Positions 9,402-17,784 of a DNA stretch of 64,000 bases are shown one piece after another. The DNA lies in assembly GCF_001723685.1 (NCBI RefSeq), contig NZ_MCBX01000038.1, positions 186,001 to 250,000 on the forward strand, read 5' to 3'. A program made the translations under genes and the position numbers. The notes beneath the pieces are model-generated. The model did no database searches. It was given only the letters and a program-made list of their open reading frames with translations, and was not told the origin of the DNA. Positions within the stretch are counted from its first letter, which is position 1; every line of letters starts with the position of its first letter. The stretch comes from Candidatus Marithrix sp. Canyon 246. GTDB taxonomy: Bacteria; Pseudomonadota; Gammaproteobacteria; Beggiatoales; Beggiatoaceae.

Positions 9402-9698
9402 ATGATAACAGCCTTTGATATTTTAGGTGTAAATATAGATGCAACTAATGATGAAATCAAAAAAGCTTATTTACAAAAAGTCAAAATTTATAGCCCAGAA
9501 CAAGCTCCAGATGAATTTAAAAAAATTCGTTCTGCTTTTGATTTAATCAATACTGAAACAAAACGTATTAAATATCAATTATTTAATACTGACATGCCAA
9601 ATATTTTTGCTTTTGTAGAAGATAGCTTATCAGCAGGTAAATTACAAGCCACTAATGAAAAGTTATTAACAAAAGTTTTATTAGAAACTCATGGATGA
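9402..9698 (+). CDS. J-domain-like protein lacking the HPD motif
   Basis: 98 residues. The first 65 follow the J-domain pattern (AFDILGVNIDATNDEIKKAY, then FKKIRSAFDLINTE). Where HPD is expected in the loop there is YSPEQAPDEF, so the residues normally needed to stimulate Hsp70 ATPase are missing. The gene overlaps the GrpE-like gene by 8 bp and shares its operon with an Hsp70, which argues that it is functional and specialised. AGAGG at 9391 is the ribosome-binding site. Confidence 0.8.
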   Translation: MITAFDILGVNIDATNDEIKKAYLQKVKIYSPEQAPDEFKKIRSAFDLINTETKRIKYQLFNTDMPNIFAFVEDSLSAGKLQATNEKLLTKVLLETHG

Positions 9699-10260
9699 TA
9701 GTAAAAAAGCAGAATTGCTTACACAATTTGAAACTTATTTACACCAAACTGTTGATGACATTGAGGATACAAATACAACAGATTTATTTGCCTTATTTAC
9801 TGAATTAGCGGCATTACGTAATGAAGTCAAATTAGAATCGCGTCAAGTCAAAAAAGCCTTGGATATGTTCAAGCAAAATAATCAAGATCGTGAGTTGATG
9901 CGCCATGTGTTATTAGATTTTTTAGATGTCTATGATCGTTTAGATGCCGGTATGCTTAGTTTAAATAATTATAAACCTTCTTTTTGGAAGTTGTTTTATA
10001 AACGAGAATTTGCGCTTATAGCAAGTATAAAAGAAGGTCAAGCAATGACATTGCGACGCTTTGAGCAGCAATTGGCTAAGCATAAAGTATTGCCAATAGA
10101 TGTGTTAAATAAAATTCTTGATCCACATTTGATGCGAGCTGTTGAAGTTGATAAACAAGTAAAAATAGACAATGGTATTGTTACAGGCGAATTACGTAAA
10201 GGTTTTATGTGGGAAAATGAAATTTTACGTCTTGCAGAGGTTAAGGTTAATAAAATATGA
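9691..10260 (+). CDS. GrpE-like nucleotide exchange factor
   Basis: 189 residues. The N-terminal half is a long acidic helix (TNTTDLFALFTELAALRNEVKLESRQVKKALDMF). The C-terminal part has the GrpE beta-domain pattern (VDKQVKIDNGIVTGELRKGFMWENEILRLAEVKV). It should drive ADP release from the Hsp70 encoded next, with which it overlaps by 4 bp (ATGA). Sequence similarity to housekeeping GrpE is weak, which fits a dedicated partner. Confidence 0.8.
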   Translation: MDDSKKAELLTQFETYLHQTVDDIEDTNTTDLFALFTELAALRNEVKLESRQVKKALDMFKQNNQDRELMRHVLLDFLDVYDRLDAGMLSLNNYKPSFWKLFYKREFALIASIKEGQAMTLRRFEQQLAKHKVLPIDVLNKILDPHLMRAVEVDKQVKIDNGIVTGELRKGFMWENEILRLAEVKVNKI

Positions 10261-11945
10261 ATAATGAAATTATCGTCGGTATTGATTTAGGCACTACCAA
10301 TTCTGAAATAGCAGTAGTTCAAGATGGCAAAGTCATCGTAATTGAAGAAGCTGGTAGTAAAATTATTCCATCATTTGTAGGGATGGGCGAGAATGATGAA
10401 ATATTAGTAGGTGAACCAGCTAAAAATCAATATGCTTTATACCCAGAACGCACTATTAAATCAGTTAAGCGTCATATGGGTGAAGAAACTAAGTTAGAAT
10501 TAGCTGCACAAACTTATACTCCGCAAGAAGTTTCAGCTATGATTCTGAAACGCCTCAAAGCAATTGCAGAATCATATTTAAATGAACCAGTAAATAAAGC
10601 GGTTATTACTGTTCCTGCTTATTTTTCAGACGCTCAACGTCAAGCTACTCGTGAAGCTGGGGAAATTGCAGGCTTAGAAGTTGTAAGAATGATTAATGAG
10701 CCAACAGCGGCTGCACTTTCTTATGAAACTAATCATAAAACTCATAAACATATTCTGGTTTATGATTTAGGTGGTGGTACTTTTGACGTTTCAGTTGTTA
10801 GTTTGGAAGAAGACGTAGTAGAAGTCTTAGCTAGTCATGGTAATAATAAATTAGGTGGCGATGATTTTGATCAAAAAATTATAGAATATATTATTGATCA
10901 TATAAAACCACAATCATCTAAGGCGATGGCACGTATTAATCGTGCCGCTGAAGCAGCAAAACGCGCTTTATCTAATCAGCCGTTTGTGATGATTGAAGAA
11001 GAATATTTAGAAGAAAAAAATGGTACTCCAATACATTTATCACTCGAATTATCACGAGATGATTATGAATCAATGATTGCTGAGTATATAGATGAAACCT
11101 TAGAAGCTGTACATATTGCACTAAATGGTGCCAATTTACTTGCATCTGATATTGATGAAATTTTATTAGTTGGAGGTAGCACTCGCACACCATTAGTCAG
11201 TCAACGTTTAGAAGCAGAATTCAAGCAACAACCACGACTAGAAATTGATCCAGATTTATGTGTTGCTACAGGCGCAGCGATTCAAGCTGCTATAATTGCA
11301 GGCGATAAAATCGCAACATCTGCTGTATTAGTTGATATTACTCCATATACTTATGGCACCAGCGCGATAGGTGAATTAAATGGAGAATTATATCCTTATA
11401 TGTATGTGCCAATTATTCAAAAAAATAGTTCGCTACCGATTATGAAAACTGACGTGTTCCATACAATGCGGGATAATCAAGAAGCGGTAGATATAAAAAT
11501 ATATCAAGGCGAAGATAGCGATGCCCTCAACAATATTCAAATTGGTGAATTCATGGTTGAGGGTTTAAATGAAGTGCCTCAAGGTAATCCAATTTTACTG
11601 AAATTGGAATTAGATTTAAACGGTATTTTAGATGTATCAGCAGTAGAAAAAAATACTGGATTAGCAAAATCTATTGTAATAGATAATGCAATTTCTCGTT
11701 TTGAAGCAGACGAAATGGCAGCGGCACAAAAACGTATTGATGCAATATTTGGTGGTGATGATGAAGATCATCATACGACTGTACAAACCAAAGCTTTAAT
11801 AGAAAAAGCAGAACGTATGTTAGATCAAGCTTCTGCTGAGGATAGTGAAGATATTATAAATTTAATTGAAGCGATTAAAGATAAAACTGATTTAAAAGAG
11901 TCAATGGATCAGTTATCTGATATTCTTTATTATTTGGAATCATAA
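10257..11945 (+). CDS. Hsp70 (DnaK-like) chaperone of the non-canonical cassette
   Basis: 562 residues, shorter than DnaK (about 640). The ATPase domain has all the usual motifs: [14 protein letters not shown] (phosphate 1), [46 protein letters not shown] (phosphate 2) and LLVGGSTRTPLV. The substrate domain is present (VEGLNEVPQGNP, LDLNGILDVSAVEKNTG) and the C-terminal lid is short. It is distinct from HscA at 34584. Its operon supplies its own J-like and GrpE-like partners. Confidence 0.92.
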   Translation: MNNEIIVGIDLGTTNSEIAVVQDGKVIVIEEAGSKIIPSFVGMGENDEILVGEPAKNQYALYPERTIKSVKRHMGEETKLELAAQTYTPQEVSAMILKRLKAIAESYLNEPVNKAVITVPAYFSDAQRQATREAGEIAGLEVVRMINEPTAAALSYETNHKTHKHILVYDLGGGTFDVSVVSLEEDVVEVLASHGNNKLGGDDFDQKIIEYIIDHIKPQSSKAMARINRAAEAAKRALSNQPFVMIEEEYLEEKNGTPIHLSLELSRDDYESMIAEYIDETLEAVHIALNGANLLASDIDEILLVGGSTRTPLVSQRLEAEFKQQPRLEIDPDLCVATGAAIQAAIIAGDKIATSAVLVDITPYTYGTSAIGELNGELYPYMYVPIIQKNSSLPIMKTDVFHTMRDNQEAVDIKIYQGEDSDALNNIQIGEFMVEGLNEVPQGNPILLKLELDLNGILDVSAVEKNTGLAKSIVIDNAISRFEADEMAAAQKRIDAIFGGDDEDHHTTVQTKALIEKAERMLDQASAEDSEDIINLIEAIKDKTDLKESMDQLSDILYYLES

Positions 11946-12193
11946 TGCAACGTTGTCCAATTTGTAAGGCACGTATCAAAGAAAATTCAACTTGTAATCG
12001 TTGTGGCACTGATTTATCTCAATTGTTTACAATTGAATCTCAGGCAACGCATTTTTGTGAACAAGCAATTAAATTATTGACAACAAATAAAGTTGATCAA
12101 GCGCAAAGAGCTGTGGAACAATCTCTTCAATTAAAAAATACTCAAATAGCCTTCAGATTGCATGGTTTTATAGAATGTTTAAAAAATTTATAA
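11945..12193 (+). CDS. Small zinc-ribbon protein
   Basis: 82 residues. The N-terminus carries CPICKARI..STCNRCGTDL, two CxxC pairs that form a zinc ribbon. The rest is a helix pair with TPR flavour (HFCEQAIKLLTTNKVDQAQRAVEQSLQLK). The start codon overlaps the Hsp70 stop by one base, and the end overlaps the next gene by 19 bp, so it is part of the chaperone operon. Function is unknown. Confidence 0.8.
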   Translation: MQRCPICKARIKENSTCNRCGTDLSQLFTIESQATHFCEQAIKLLTTNKVDQAQRAVEQSLQLKNTQIAFRLHGFIECLKNL

Positions 12194-14283
12194 CATTATT
12201 CTTAATTTGTAATACAGTAACTTATTTATATGCAGCTCCTGCAATAGATAAACTGTTATTACAATTAGGGCATATTGGCGATATAAATCATGTAATTTTT
12301 ACACCAGATGGCAAACAAATTATATCCGCTAGTGATGATCAAACCATCAAATTATGGGATCAAAAAACTGGGTGTTTGATTAGAAGTATTCATGCACATA
12401 CTGAATCAATAGAAAGTATCGCTATTTCTCCTAATGGAAAAATACTAGCATCTGCTAGTTCAGATAGAACAGTAAAACTGTGGAATCTGAATGATGGAGC
12501 TTTAATTCGTACTTTTAAGGGACATTATAAACATGTAAATAGTGTGGCATTTTCTCCTAATGGAAAAATGATATTAACTGGTAGTTATGATAAAACTCTG
12601 AAATTATGGAATATTAAAACTGGGCGTGTAATACGTACATTTTACGGGCATTCGTGGAATGTTACAGCGGTTGCATTTTCGCCTAATGGAAAAAAAGCTT
12701 TATCAGCTAGCTGGGATCAAACCATAAAATTATGGAATATTAATACAGGAGAAACAATTCATACCTTTCAAGGACATACATCATATATACATGATATAAA
12801 ATTTTCTCCTGATGGTAAAAAGGCTATATCTGCTGCTTGGGATAAGACACTAAAATTATGGGATCTGAAACGATTACGCTTAATTCGTAGTTTTAAAGGG
12901 CATAGTTTCTGGGTGAATAAGGTAGCCTTTTCACCTGATGGTAAAACTGTTTTATCAGCTAGTGTTGATGAAACCATGAAATTATGGAAGGTGAATACTG
13001 GGCAATTAATTCACACTTTTAATGGACATGATTCTTGGGTGAATAGTGTTACATTTTCTCCAAATGGAAAAAAAGTTTTATCCGCTAGCTCGGATCAAAC
13101 TATTAAGTTATGGTCTGTGAATAGTGGAAGATTAATCAAGGAATTCAAAGGTAAAACTAAAGCAGTTAATGCTATTGCCTTTTCGCCTAATGGTAAATTA
13201 GCACTATCTGGTGGTATAGATAAAACACTAAGACTATGGTCTCTTAAAAGTGGTAAGTTAATTAAAAAGTTTTATGGACATTTTTTACCGATTAAATCAG
13301 TTGCCTTTTCTCCTGATGGCAAAACGGTTGTATCTGCAAGTTGGGATGATACGATAAAATTATGGTCAATTAAAGATGGTTATTTAATACGTAGTTTTGA
13401 GGATCATGCTTCTTGGGTAAATAGTGTTGCATTTGCTCCAAATGGAAAAACGATTTTATCAGCTAGTTTAGATAAAAGCATTATATTATGGAATGTTAAA
13501 AATGGAGGTATAATCCATACTTTATATGGACATCATAAAACCATAAATAGCATTAAGTATTCTCCTGACGGAACCAAAGCTTTATCTGCAAGTGATGATC
13601 ATACTATAAAACTCTGGAATCTATATACAGGCGGTTTAATTGCGACTTTCCGAGATCATCGTTATGGTGTAAATAGTGTCGCATTTTCCCCTGATGGCAA
13701 AATGGCTTTATCTGGTGGTTCTGATAACACTATGAAATTATGGAATATTAATAAAAGGCGAGTAATTCGTAATTTTCATGGCCATATAAATCCTGTTATT
13801 AATGTGGCTTTTTCTCCTGATGGTAAAATGGCTTTATCTGGAAGTAGAGATCAAGCTATAAAATTATGGAACATCAAAAATGGACGCTTAATTCGTAATT
13901 TTAAAGGGCATTCTTCTTTTGTAGAATCAGTGACTTTTTCCCCTAATGGCAAATTAATATTATCAGCCAGTGCTGATGGAACTATACGTTTATGGGAAAC
14001 AGCAACTGCTAAAGAAATAGCACAAATGGTAGCATTTAAACATCAGCAATGGGTAACATTAACAGCAAAAGGTTATTATAATACTTCGATTGTAGGTGAA
14101 AAATATATAAATGTGAGACTGAAAGGCAATAAAATGATGAACATCAATAGATATAAATCCAGCTATTATCGCCCAAATGATGCAATTAAAGTGGTATTAG
14201 AAAATAAGGTGCCTCGTTTTAATCAAAATTTACCACCTTCGGTGGTTGATGATAACTTGTTGGTTTTGTTAGCCACCCCATAG
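12175..14283 (+). CDS. Exported WD40 protein with 14 repeats
   Basis: 702 residues. A signal peptide is likely (MFKKFITLFLICNTVTYLYA, then AP). Fourteen WD40 units follow, each of about 42 residues and ending in variants of IKLWNIKTG, enough for two seven-bladed propellers. After the last blade comes a tail (HQQWVTLTAKGYYNTS..GEKYINVRL, then YKSSYYRPNDAIKVVLE) like the linker seen after WD40 domains in caspase-like proteins of filamentous sulfur bacteria, but no caspase domain follows. It overlaps the zinc-ribbon gene by 19 bp and converges on dgkA with a 15-bp overlap. It is odd that an exported protein sits in an otherwise cytosolic chaperone operon. Confidence 0.88.
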   Translation: MFKKFITLFLICNTVTYLYAAPAIDKLLLQLGHIGDINHVIFTPDGKQIISASDDQTIKLWDQKTGCLIRSIHAHTESIESIAISPNGKILASASSDRTVKLWNLNDGALIRTFKGHYKHVNSVAFSPNGKMILTGSYDKTLKLWNIKTGRVIRTFYGHSWNVTAVAFSPNGKKALSASWDQTIKLWNINTGETIHTFQGHTSYIHDIKFSPDGKKAISAAWDKTLKLWDLKRLRLIRSFKGHSFWVNKVAFSPDGKTVLSASVDETMKLWKVNTGQLIHTFNGHDSWVNSVTFSPNGKKVLSASSDQTIKLWSVNSGRLIKEFKGKTKAVNAIAFSPNGKLALSGGIDKTLRLWSLKSGKLIKKFYGHFLPIKSVAFSPDGKTVVSASWDDTIKLWSIKDGYLIRSFEDHASWVNSVAFAPNGKTILSASLDKSIILWNVKNGGIIHTLYGHHKTINSIKYSPDGTKALSASDDHTIKLWNLYTGGLIATFRDHRYGVNSVAFSPDGKMALSGGSDNTMKLWNINKRRVIRNFHGHINPVINVAFSPDGKMALSGSRDQAIKLWNIKNGRLIRNFKGHSSFVESVTFSPNGKLILSASADGTIRLWETATAKEIAQMVAFKHQQWVTLTAKGYYNTSIVGEKYINVRLKGNKMMNINRYKSSYYRPNDAIKVVLENKVPRFNQNLPPSVVDDNLLVLLATP

Positions 14284-14628
14284 CACTAACAACCAAACTA
14301 AAACAGCATAACAAAGTGCAACCAGCACAGCCGCTGATCCAATATCTTTAGCCCGCTTAATTAAGGGGTGTTTTTCTTCACTGATACGATCAGCAACTGC
14401 TTCAATAGCTGAATTAAACAATTCAGCTATTAATACCACGAATAAACCAGAAATTAATAATGCGCGTTCAATACCATTAGCACCTAAAAACAATGCTAAA
14501 GGTATTAATAGAAGAGATAAAATTACCTCTTGACGAAAAGCAGCTTCATGAATAAATGCCGCTTTTAAACCAGCTAATGAATAGCCAAATGCTTTTATTA
14601 GCCTTAATAAACCTGTTTGTTTTTGCAT
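14269..14628 (-). CDS. dgkA: Diacylglycerol kinase (DgkA family)
   Basis: 119 residues from ATG 14628 (MQKQTGLLRLIKAFGYSLAG). It has the family motifs EAAFRQE and ELFNSAIEAVADRI, and three membrane helices. It phosphorylates diacylglycerol in the inner membrane, recycling lipid from envelope synthesis. An in-frame upstream extension of 60 residues is a remnant of a DUF4143-type ATPase (IRTFLQRDIPDYIHE) and is not part of DgkA. Confidence 0.93.
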   Translation of the reverse strand: MQKQTGLLRLIKAFGYSLAGLKAAFIHEAAFRQEVILSLLLIPLALFLGANGIERALLISGLFVVLIAELFNSAIEAVADRISEEKHPLIKRAKDIGSAAVLVALCYAVLVWLLVLWGG

Positions 14629-14697
14629 AGTAAGTTCTAAAATTTCATGTATATAATCTGGAATATCGCGTTGCAGAAAGGTTCTAATGTAATTTAC
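14629..14697 (-). pseudogene. Deleted remnant of a DUF4143-type ATPase
   Basis: The minus strand reads VNYIRTFLQRDIP directly joined to DYIHEILEL. The first part matches EDYIRTFLERDIP of the ATPase at 16279-17418 (14660-14693 against 16895-16928, one mismatch in 34 bp). The second part matches YYIHEKIEVL from the tail of the same gene (14644-14658 against 16329-16343). It therefore looks like an internally deleted second copy. Confidence 0.6.
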
Positions 14698-15208
14698 TCC
14701 GTACATGCCATAAATGTTTTGGCGTATTATATTGGTTATAAACTTTGGCGTGAGGATCAATAGCTCGAATGGATTTACGAAGTCTAACACTCGCATTAGC
14801 AGGATCAATCACTTTTGGAAATAATTTAGAATATTTTTGTGGTTGTTCCAGATGTAAAATCACTCTTAATTGTTTACATTTTGCTGCCGCTATTGCTAAT
14901 TCTCTTTCAGCAGGTATTGTAGCATTTATTTTGGCTGCCCATAAGCCGGATAGACTGTCAATAATTTTTACTACAACTTCATTGATCAGATCACAAGGTT
15001 TTGTGCGACGATTAGCTCTGTAATCTTTTACTTCAATCATCCATAGACATTGGTTTTTTGGTTCTATTGCAATAATATCAACAGCTTTTTGCCCTTGTAA
15101 TTGTTTTTGAAAATGTTTACGATAAAAAGTCCAATCATCATATTTTGATACCAGCCAATTGTCTGGAAATTCAAATATTAATTCACCTTCAATTATTTGT
15201 TGTGCCAT
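14684..15208 (-). CDS. Putative PD-(D/E)XK-type nuclease paired with the ATPase
   Basis: 174 residues with no obvious named family. VDIIAIEPKNQCLWMIEVKDYR has the spacing of a PD-(D/E)XK active site (D...ExK). The following helix (CDLINEVVVKIIDSLSGLWAA) and the C-terminal basic part (NASVRLRKSIRAIDPHAKVY) fit a small nuclease. The start overlaps the upstream ATPase gene by 16 bp, so the two are translated together. A defence role for the pair is inference from this architecture. The 3' end touches the ATPase remnant at 14660-14693, so the last residues may have been altered by recombination. Confidence 0.55.
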   Translation of the reverse strand: MAQQIIEGELIFEFPDNWLVSKYDDWTFYRKHFQKQLQGQKAVDIIAIEPKNQCLWMIEVKDYRANRRTKPCDLINEVVVKIIDSLSGLWAAKINATIPAERELAIAAAKCKQLRVILHLEQPQKYSKLFPKVIDPANASVRLRKSIRAIDPHAKVYNQYNTPKHLWHVRSKLH

Positions 15209-16257
15209 GTTTCTTCCACATAACGATCTGATTGATTCATTGTTTCATCTAGCATTACAATTGGATCAATTTCTTCTATACTATTTCCTTGTTCTATTGT
15301 GACTTTGTCTTGATGTTTTTCTAATGCAAAAAACCGTGCTGATTGTTGTTTATATTCTGTTTTTTGTCTGAAAATTTCTAATTCTCTTAGTAAAAATAAA
15401 CTATGAGTAGCTATAAATACTTGAATACCATTTTCACATAAACTAAAAAGCGTTTCTGCTATAAGCTTCAATAAACGTGGATTTAGTTCAGCTTCTGGTT
15501 CATCCCAAAACAAATAACCTTTATTTAATAAAGCTCCATTTACAATTAATTGAATTAACATTGCTAATTTACGTGAACCTTCTGCCACTAATGGCATTTC
15601 CATTTTCTTCTGCTTAGGCATCATTAAATAAAAGCGTCCATTTTTATCTAATTTAATTTGCCCCCCTATACCTTGTTCTAATGGTTGAAGTAATTTTAAT
15701 AAAAGTGTTTCATTGATATTTTTTATAGGCAAGGCTCCCAAATGAATACAAGTATCACGATAAATTTCATCAAATTCAATATAATGATTTTCATAAACTG
15801 ATACAAAATTTGGATAAATTGTTAATAACTCCTTAGTTGGCAAAAAAACAGGATGTTTATCTAACCAAATAGAGGGTAATTGATCAATTACTACTTCAGT
15901 TCTACTTTGACTAGCAAAGCTAAACTGTATATCCAGTTTTTGATCATCAAAAAAGGCTGAAATTTTACATCGTTGACGATTTTTAAGTTTGCGCCGCACC
16001 AAATGTCCTAGAATTTCTGGACGAAAAACATTAATTAATTTATCAGCCAATCGTGTTTGCAAAAGAATTTTAGTTGGATGAGTTGCATTATGTTTACGTC
16101 CTTCTTCAGCACTCACAGCCAAAATAGAATAAATCATTTTGAGTAAATGAGATTTACCACTACCATTTTCACCTACAATCACATTTAAGTTGGAGCATGT
16201 TAGTTTTGCATGTTGAAAAATCGTTTGATTTTCAATTTCAATGTTGGTAATTTTCAT
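15193..16257 (-). CDS. AAA/ABC-type ATPase of the OLD/RecF-like class
   Basis: 354 residues. Walker A is GENGSGKSHLL near residue 31, after ITNIEIENQTIFQHAKLTCSNLNVIV. A signature-like stretch LVAEGSRKLAMLIQLI is followed by Walker B YLFWDEPEAELNPRLL and the H-loop VFIATHSLFLLREL. This is the AAA_21/AAA_15 type found in OLD nucleases and several phage-defence systems. No TOPRIM domain is present. The nuclease role may be supplied by the overlapping downstream gene. Confidence 0.85.
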   Translation of the reverse strand: MKITNIEIENQTIFQHAKLTCSNLNVIVGENGSGKSHLLKMIYSILAVSAEEGRKHNATHPTKILLQTRLADKLINVFRPEILGHLVRRKLKNRQRCKISAFFDDQKLDIQFSFASQSRTEVVIDQLPSIWLDKHPVFLPTKELLTIYPNFVSVYENHYIEFDEIYRDTCIHLGALPIKNINETLLLKLLQPLEQGIGGQIKLDKNGRFYLMMPKQKKMEMPLVAEGSRKLAMLIQLIVNGALLNKGYLFWDEPEAELNPRLLKLIAETLFSLCENGIQVFIATHSLFLLRELEIFRQKTEYKQQSARFFALEKHQDKVTIEQGNSIEEIDPIVMLDETMNQSDRYVEETWHNK

Positions 16258-16278
16258 TATTTTGCAGTTTTAAGTGTC

Positions 16279-17418
16279 TCAATATTCCCAATTACTGGGA
16301 ATCTCTTTTAATGGTAAAACTTCAATTTTTTCATGTATATAATACTTTGTGTTTCCGGGATAGATTACCCATAATTTTTCTAAATTCAAGGTTTTTAGAG
16401 CAGAAAGCATTGATTTTGTTAAAGTTGGTGCATCTGAAAACTTAAATTCACAAGCCCAACTTTTAGCTTGGTGTTGCCAAAATAAATCTACTTCTGCTCC
16501 TGAATGAGTTGCCCAAAAGTAGGCTTGTTAATCAGGTTTTCCAACACTTCTCCACACACAATCCAAAGCAAATCCTTCCCAAGAACTGCCTAATTTGGGA
16601 TGCCTATAAAGTACTTCTGGCGTTTCAATAGCTAATAAGCTGTGAAAAATGCCAGAATCACGAAAATAAAGTTTTGGACGTTTCACCAAGCGTTTACCAA
16701 CATTCACATACCACGGTTGTAGTATTCTTAGCATAAAGGTTCCAACTAGAATATCTATATAATGCCGCACAGTAGTATCAGCAATACCAAATGATCGCCC
16801 TATTTCTGCAAAGTTGATTATATTGCCATGATAATGACTTACCATATGCCAAAATCGTCGTAAAGTCTCGGCTGGAATAGTAATTCCTAATGCTGGAATA
16901 TCGCGTTCCAGAAAGGTTCTAATGTAATCTTCGCGCCATTGATAACTTATAGCATCATCTGCGGCTAAAAATGAAGAAGGCAAGCCTCCTGTGAACCATA
17001 ATTGTTCTATTTGGTCAGAATTAATATCCATTGTTCTCAAACCTAACAGAGTATAGTAAGAAATTCTACCAGCAAGAGTTTCTGAACTTTGCCGAATTAA
17101 ATCTCGTGATGCACTTCCTAAAATGAGGTAATTTTGTTCAGGAATCGTGTCAACTAAATAACGTATTAAGGCAAATAATTCTGGTTTACGCTGAATTTCA
17201 TCTATAATAATCAAACCTTTACAACGTGTCAGTGTCAACTGTGGATTTTGAAATTGAGCTAAATCCATTGGATTTTCAAGGTCAAAATAATGATTAGATT
17301 GAAATTGTCTAGCTAAGGTTGTTTTTCCTGATTGTCTAGGACCTAATAAGGCAGTTACCCTATATGTAGATAGCCTTTTTTTAATATTAGCATAATCAAT
17401 ATCACGTTGAATTATCAT
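16279..17418 (-). pseudogene. DUF4143-type AAA ATPase with a premature TAA
   Basis: The frame from ATG 17418 is clear: P-loop ALLGPRQSGKTTLARQF, Walker B GLIIIDEIQRKPELF, YLILGSASRDLI, then the DUF4143 part with RTFLERDIPALG and KLYFRDSGIFHSLL. It stops with TAA at 16528-16530 after WRSVGKPD, but the same frame continues as QAYFWATHSGAEVDLFWQH.. to a second stop at 16279-16281. That continuation is the normal DUF4143 C-terminus. The expected codon is Glu (GAA), so one G-to-T change explains it. The protein lacks about 83 residues. Confidence 0.85.
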
Positions 17419-17424
17419 CTATTT

Positions 17425-17479
17425 TATACTCATCATTGAAATCTCGGTGATTATAACCGATTTTTCAATGATGAGTATA
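17425..17479. repeat. Hairpin upstream of the ATPase pseudogene
   Basis: 17-bp perfect arms (17425-17441 and 17463-17479, core ACTCATCATTGAAA) enclose a second short stem TCGGT/ACCGA. It lies just upstream of the ATPase start, so it may be its operator or a terminator. Confidence 0.6.
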
Positions 17480-17484
17480 CTTTC

Positions 17485-17517
17485 AGACCTGACAGGTTTT
17501 AAAAACCTGTCAGGTCT
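17485..17517. repeat. CCTGACAGG palindromic repeat
   Basis: AGACCTGACAGG, a TTTTAAAAA centre, then CCTGTCAGGTCT. This is a 33-bp near-perfect palindrome. Near-identical copies lie at 30407-30439, 34004-34036, 51252-51294 and 61688-61721. Confidence 0.8.
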
Positions 17518-17655
17518 AAAACCCCTACAATTAAACTTGTTCCCATTGAAAACTAACAATATTCCTAGCATCCTTAGACTTTCTTAAAAGATGAGAACCT
17601 AGTAGGAGTCCAAACTTTAGTTTGAGTCGTACCCTCAAAACAAAGTTGACAGACT

Positions 17656-17768
17656 ACTAGTACTGGAAAGCGGAAATATCCATACAATAGTATTGTTAAT
17701 CCGTTTTTTCCGTAAATCCGTTGTACTAACATAAGGTATGGATAGTTCCGCTTTCTTGCACTAGTACT
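17656..17768. repeat. MITE-like element with about 30-bp terminal inverted repeats
   Basis: The left arm 17656-17685 (ACTAGTACTGGAAAGCGGAA, then ..TATCCATAC) pairs with the right arm 17736-17768 (GTATGGATAGTTCCGCTTTC, then ..ACTAGTACT) with small gaps. The element is 113 bp and has no reading frame. The stretch 17419-17784 has no gene and holds this element and the two palindromes at 17425 and 17485. Confidence 0.65.
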
Positions 17769-17784
17769 TCAGACCAGTCAGCTC

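Noticed and set aside
12300-14030. Regular 126-bp periodicity that could suggest a CRISPR or satellite array
   Set aside because: The period is that of WD40 blades inside one long open frame, with diverged copies and no identical short repeats.
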